Part shown: piece after piece, positions 6,134 through 7,954 of the stretch | Layout: each line of letters starts with the position of its first letter | Numbering within the stretch: the first letter of the stretch is position 1 | From: Clostridiaceae bacterium | GTDB lineage: Bacteria > Bacillota > Clostridia > Oscillospirales > Acutalibacteraceae | Assembly: GCA_016302625.1 (NCBI GenBank) | Contig: JAEDNG010000034.1 | Coordinates: forward strand, 1 to 7,954 | Direction: 5' to 3' | Length of the DNA: 7,954 nucleotides | The notes under the pieces: model-generated | What the model was told of the DNA's origin: nothing | What the model saw: the letters and a program-made list of their open reading frames with translations, nothing else | Databases searched by the model: none | Made by a program: the position numbers and the translations under genes

Positions 6134-6920
6134 AATCAATAACGTATACAAAACCTTTAACCCCGGCACGATAAACGAAAAACGGGCGCTTAACGGTCTT
6201 AATCTCACCCTTAACGACGGTGATTTTGTAACCGTTATCGGCGGAAACGGCGCGGGAAAATCCACAATGCTCAACATGGTTGCGGGCGTTTATCCCGTTG
6301 ACAGCGGCTCTATTGTGATTGACGGTGTTGATGTGACAAGACTTCCCGAGCACAAGCGCGCGAAATATCTGGGCAGAGTTTTCCAGGACCCGATGATGGG
6401 CACCGCCGCCGATATGTGGATTGAGGAAAACATGGCGCTCGCAAGCCGCCGCGGTCAGCGCAGAGGGCTTAAATGGGCGATCGGCAAAGCTGAGCGCGAA
6501 AAGTTCAGATATATGCTTAAAGAGCTTGATTTAGGCCTTGAAAACCGCCTTTCGGCTAAAGTCGGACTGCTTTCGGGCGGTCAGCGTCAGGCGCTTACTC
6601 TTCTTATGGCGGTAATGAAAAAGCCTAAGCTATTACTGCTTGACGAGCATACCGCGGCATTAGACCCGAAAACCGCCGCAAAGGTGTTAGCGCTTTCTGA
6701 TAAATTTATCGAAGAAGAACATCTCACCGCTATGATGGTAACCCACAACATGAAGGACGCTATCGCTCACGGAAACCGTCTTATCATGATGAACAACGGC
6801 CGGATAATACTTGATGTTTCGGGTGAGGAAAAGAAAAAGCTCACGGTCGAGTACCTTCTCGAAGCCTTTACAAAACTCAGCGGTTCCGAATTTGCAAACG
6901 ACCGCGCCCTGTTATCCTAA
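6126..6920 (+). CDS. ABC importer ATP-binding protein, TrpZ-like (COG1101-like)
   Basis: Cytoplasmic ATPase that powers the importer, 264 residues. All nucleotide-binding motifs are present and in order: Walker A GGNGAGKST (39-47, K45), Q-loop FQDP with Q87, signature LSGGQ (149-153), Walker B LLLLDE (169-174, with catalytic E174), D-loop AALDP (177-181) and switch histidine H207 in MVTHN. The segment GTAADMWIEENMALASRRGQ (92-111) just after the Q-loop is characteristic of the TrpZ-like/COG1101 group and less like amino-acid importers of the GlnQ type. The gene overlaps the permease by eight bases. It is the last gene of the operon, followed 13 bases later by a hairpin terminator. Function as ATPase is certain; the transported compound is not. 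Confidence 0.95.
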   Translation: MLEINNVYKTFNPGTINEKRALNGLNLTLNDGDFVTVIGGNGAGKSTMLNMVAGVYPVDSGSIVIDGVDVTRLPEHKRAKYLGRVFQDPMMGTAADMWIEENMALASRRGQRRGLKWAIGKAEREKFRYMLKELDLGLENRLSAKVGLLSGGQRQALTLLMAVMKKPKLLLLDEHTAALDPKTAAKVLALSDKFIEEEHLTAMMVTHNMKDAIAHGNRLIMMNNGRIILDVSGEEKKKLTVEYLLEAFTKLSGSEFANDRALLS

Positions 6921-6933
6921 TAAAGTTAATTTT

Positions 6934-6963
6934 AAGCCCCGAATCGCAGTTGATTCGGGGCTT
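6934..6963 (+). terminator. Rho-independent terminator of the importer operon, possibly shared with spo0A
   Basis: AAGCCCCGAATC (6934-6945), loop GCAGTT, GATTCGGGGCTT (6952-6963): a perfect 12-bp stem with a GC-rich centre. On the plus strand it runs into TTTATATGTATAT, an interrupted T-tract; on the minus strand it reads GGGGCTTAAAATTAAC, with a poorer T-tract. It sits between two convergent genes, 10 bases from the spo0A stop, so it may stop transcripts from both sides but should act better on the plus strand. Confidence 0.85.
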
Positions 6964-6973
6964 TATATGTATA

Positions 6974-7750
6974 TCAGCTTATTTTAAGCCGCAGTCTTAA
7001 TTTATCGCTTATCATCGCGATAAACTCGCTGTTTGTAGGCTTTCCGCGGTCGTTCTGAATTGTATAACCGAAATAGGAATTTAAAACGTCGATGTCACCC
7101 CTGTCCCAAGCTACCTCAATTGCGTGGCGTATCGCACGCTCGACACGCGAGGAGGTTGTGCCATAGGTTTTTGCAACAGTAGGGTATAAAAGCTTTGTGA
7201 CAGAATTAATTATTTCGCTGTTTTTTATTGAAAGAATTATTGCTTCCCTTAAATAATGATAGCCCTTAATATGCGCGGGAACGCCAATCTGGTGAATAAT
7301 CTCGGTAACCATTAGCTCAAGCTCCGGGTCGGTCACAACATTGTCTTTTACTACAACAGGCGAAATCTCGTTTTTCCAGCCCGAAAGCTGAATAATGCGC
7401 TCCGCCATAGTGTTAATGTCGAACGGCTTTAAAAAATAATAGCTCGCGCCCGCATCAAGCGTTTCCTTTTCGAGCCTTTGATTATCAAAACTAGACATTG
7501 CCATAACCATCGGCCGTTCCTTGCCGTCAATATCTTTAATTCCGTTCAAAACCCCTATTATATCAAGATTCGGCATAAATACATCCGCCAAAACCACATC
7601 GGGCTTCTGCAACCTGACGGTATTAAGCACCTGCTGTCCGTCTTTTTGACATAAAACAACGTCCATTCCGTATCCTTTGAGTGCTTTCGCACAATTTTGT
7701 CCTAATTCTGTAGAATCGTCAGCAATCACAATTTTTAGTTTTTTTCTCAT
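6974..7750 (-). CDS. spo0A: Sporulation master response regulator Spo0A
   Basis: Phosphorylation-dependent DNA-binding regulator that commits cells to sporulation and other stationary-phase programmes. From the start at 7750 it has 258 residues, close to other clostridial Spo0A proteins. The N-terminal receiver domain (about 1-122) has the acidic pair D11-D12, phosphoacceptor D56 in LADVFMP, S86 or S87 in AMSSFD at the hydroxyl position, and K108 in FLKPFD. After a short linker, the Spo0A C-terminal domain (about 140-258) has HQIGVPAHIKGYHYLREAI (153-171) and the near-invariant DNA-contact region TTSSRVERAIRHAIEVAW (198-215), then GYT and GKPTNSEFIAMISDKLRL. The start is set by GGAGG ten bases upstream; an in-frame ATG at 7792 lies upstream of the vegetative -10 box. 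In many Clostridia the gene follows spoIVB, which is not visible here. It converges on the importer operon. Confidence 0.98.
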   Translation of the reverse strand: MRKKLKIVIADDSTELGQNCAKALKGYGMDVVLCQKDGQQVLNTVRLQKPDVVLADVFMPNLDIIGVLNGIKDIDGKERPMVMAMSSFDNQRLEKETLDAGASYYFLKPFDINTMAERIIQLSGWKNEISPVVVKDNVVTDPELELMVTEIIHQIGVPAHIKGYHYLREAIILSIKNSEIINSVTKLLYPTVAKTYGTTSSRVERAIRHAIEVAWDRGDIDVLNSYFGYTIQNDRGKPTNSEFIAMISDKLRLRLKIS

Positions 7751-7760
7751 ATTATTTCTG

Positions 7761-7765
7761 CCTCC
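7761..7765 (-). promoter_or_regulatory. Ribosome binding site that fixes the spo0A start
   Basis: GGAGG on the minus strand, ten bases before ATG 7750. No comparable site precedes the in-frame ATG at 7792. Confidence 0.85.
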
Positions 7766-7782
7766 AGTATTATTTTTTACAT

Positions 7783-7811
7783 ATATTACCACAATTTTGC
7801 AATAATTGCAA
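7783..7811 (-). promoter_or_regulatory. Vegetative (sigma-A type) promoter of spo0A
   Basis: On the minus strand TTGCAA (7806-7811) is followed after 17 bp by TAATAT (7783-7788), with an extended -10 TG one base before it. Transcription would begin near 7776, giving a leader of about 26 bases. A second TTGCAA (7797-7802), itself a palindrome, sits three bases from the -35 box. Confidence 0.7.
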
Positions 7812-7829
7812 GCGAAAATACAAAAGTAG

Positions 7830-7843
7830 TGTAAATATTTACA
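7830..7843. promoter_or_regulatory. 14-bp palindrome TGTAAATATTTACA upstream of spo0A
   Basis: A perfect AT-rich palindrome about 20 bp upstream of the vegetative -35 box, at the predicted start point of the upstream sigma-H-like promoter. It may be a protein binding site, but AT-rich palindromes also arise by chance, so function is unproven. Confidence 0.4.
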
Positions 7844-7846
7844 AAT

Positions 7847-7875
7847 ATTGTATAAATTAGCAATTTATATCCTGT
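7847..7875 (-). promoter_or_regulatory. Candidate sigma-H-type promoter of spo0A
   Basis: ACAGGATAT (7867-7875) fits the sigma-H -35 pattern RnAGGAwww on the minus strand. After 13 bp, ATACAAT (7847-7853) matches the -10 pattern RnnGAAT except for one base (C for G). The spacer is one or two bases longer than usual, so this is a weak to moderate candidate, helped by its place next to the 0A box. Confidence 0.35.
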
Positions 7876-7882
7876 TTCGACA
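7876..7882 (-). promoter_or_regulatory. 0A box (Spo0A binding site)
   Basis: TGTCGAA on the minus strand, an exact match to the 0A box consensus, in the flanking context GTTGTCGAAAC. It lies about 126 bp upstream of the spo0A ATG and directly abuts a sigma-H-like -35 element (7867-7875). It is the only intergenic exact match in the window. Autoregulation of spo0A through 0A boxes is established in Bacillus subtilis. Confidence 0.65.
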
Positions 7883-7883
7883 A

Positions 7884-7954
7884 CGATTAAATACCGGATT
7901 CCTGCTTTTACATCTTTATTTTCAAAAACTAATTTTAAGAGTTGTAGCCTTTTT
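7884..7954. other. Non-coding stretch at the right edge
   Basis: AT-rich sequence between the spo0A control elements and the window edge. I see no credible reading frame, tRNA-like structure or terminator hairpin on either strand. The next gene upstream of spo0A is outside the window. Confidence 0.6.

Noticed and set aside
7417..7423. TGTCGAA match inside spo0A
   Set aside because: It is within the conserved coding region of the receiver domain (Phe-Asp-Ile codons), so coding constraint and chance explain it.
7751..7792. Upstream ATG at 7792 for spo0A
   Set aside because: It lies upstream of the vegetative -10 box and lacks a ribosome site; Spo0A homology begins at the ATG at 7750, which has GGAGG.
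1..7954. Mobile elements, CRISPR arrays, tRNA or rRNA genes, or a novel defence-type gene cluster
   Set aside because: No transposase or integrase motifs, spaced direct repeats, terminal inverted repeats or RNA-gene sequences were seen; every long gene belongs to a known family with intact motifs.

Overview
The window suggests an anaerobic, spore-forming-lineage Bacillota (class Clostridia, plausibly the Oscillospiraceae/Ruminococcaceae group). The reasons are a full-length Spo0A, strong GGAGG-type Shine-Dalgarno sites, AT-rich intergenic DNA beside moderate-GC genes, consensus sigma-A promoters, and a lipoprotein-type ABC substrate-binding protein. The family or genus assignment is inference.

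Layout, left to right. (1) 1-1070, minus strand: a MarR-family repressor gene followed 20 bp later by the start of an ABC exporter gene that runs off the left edge. Both are driven by a near-perfect promoter (TTGACA-17-TATAAT) with an inverted-repeat operator at the predicted start point. (2) 1128-3955, minus strand: the complete proline pathway proB-proA-proC, tightly packed (4-nt overlap, then a 9-nt gap). (3) 3956-4135: a divergent intergenic region carrying the proB promoter and the promoter for the next operon. (4) 4136-6920, plus strand: a three-gene ABC importer of the TrpXYZ-like class (lipoprotein binding protein, LivH/RbsC-type permease, ATPase). A perfect 12-bp hairpin lies between the first two genes and a 12-bp-stem terminator follows the last. 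(5) 6974-7750, minus strand: spo0A, converging on the importer operon. (6) 7751-7954: the spo0A upstream region, with a vegetative promoter, a perfect 0A box, a sigma-H-like element and a 14-bp palindrome, and no gene.

How they work together. ProB and ProA convert glutamate to glutamate semialdehyde, which cyclises to pyrroline-5-carboxylate, and ProC reduces this to proline. The importer is a self-contained high-affinity uptake system whose ligand cannot be read from the sequence. The MarR/exporter unit looks like an autoregulated drug or toxic-compound efflux operon. Spo0A is the master regulator of sporulation and stationary phase, and its own upstream region looks autoregulated. I see no mobile elements, RNA genes or CRISPR arrays. 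The window is largely ordinary core genome; the points most worth a second look are regulatory.
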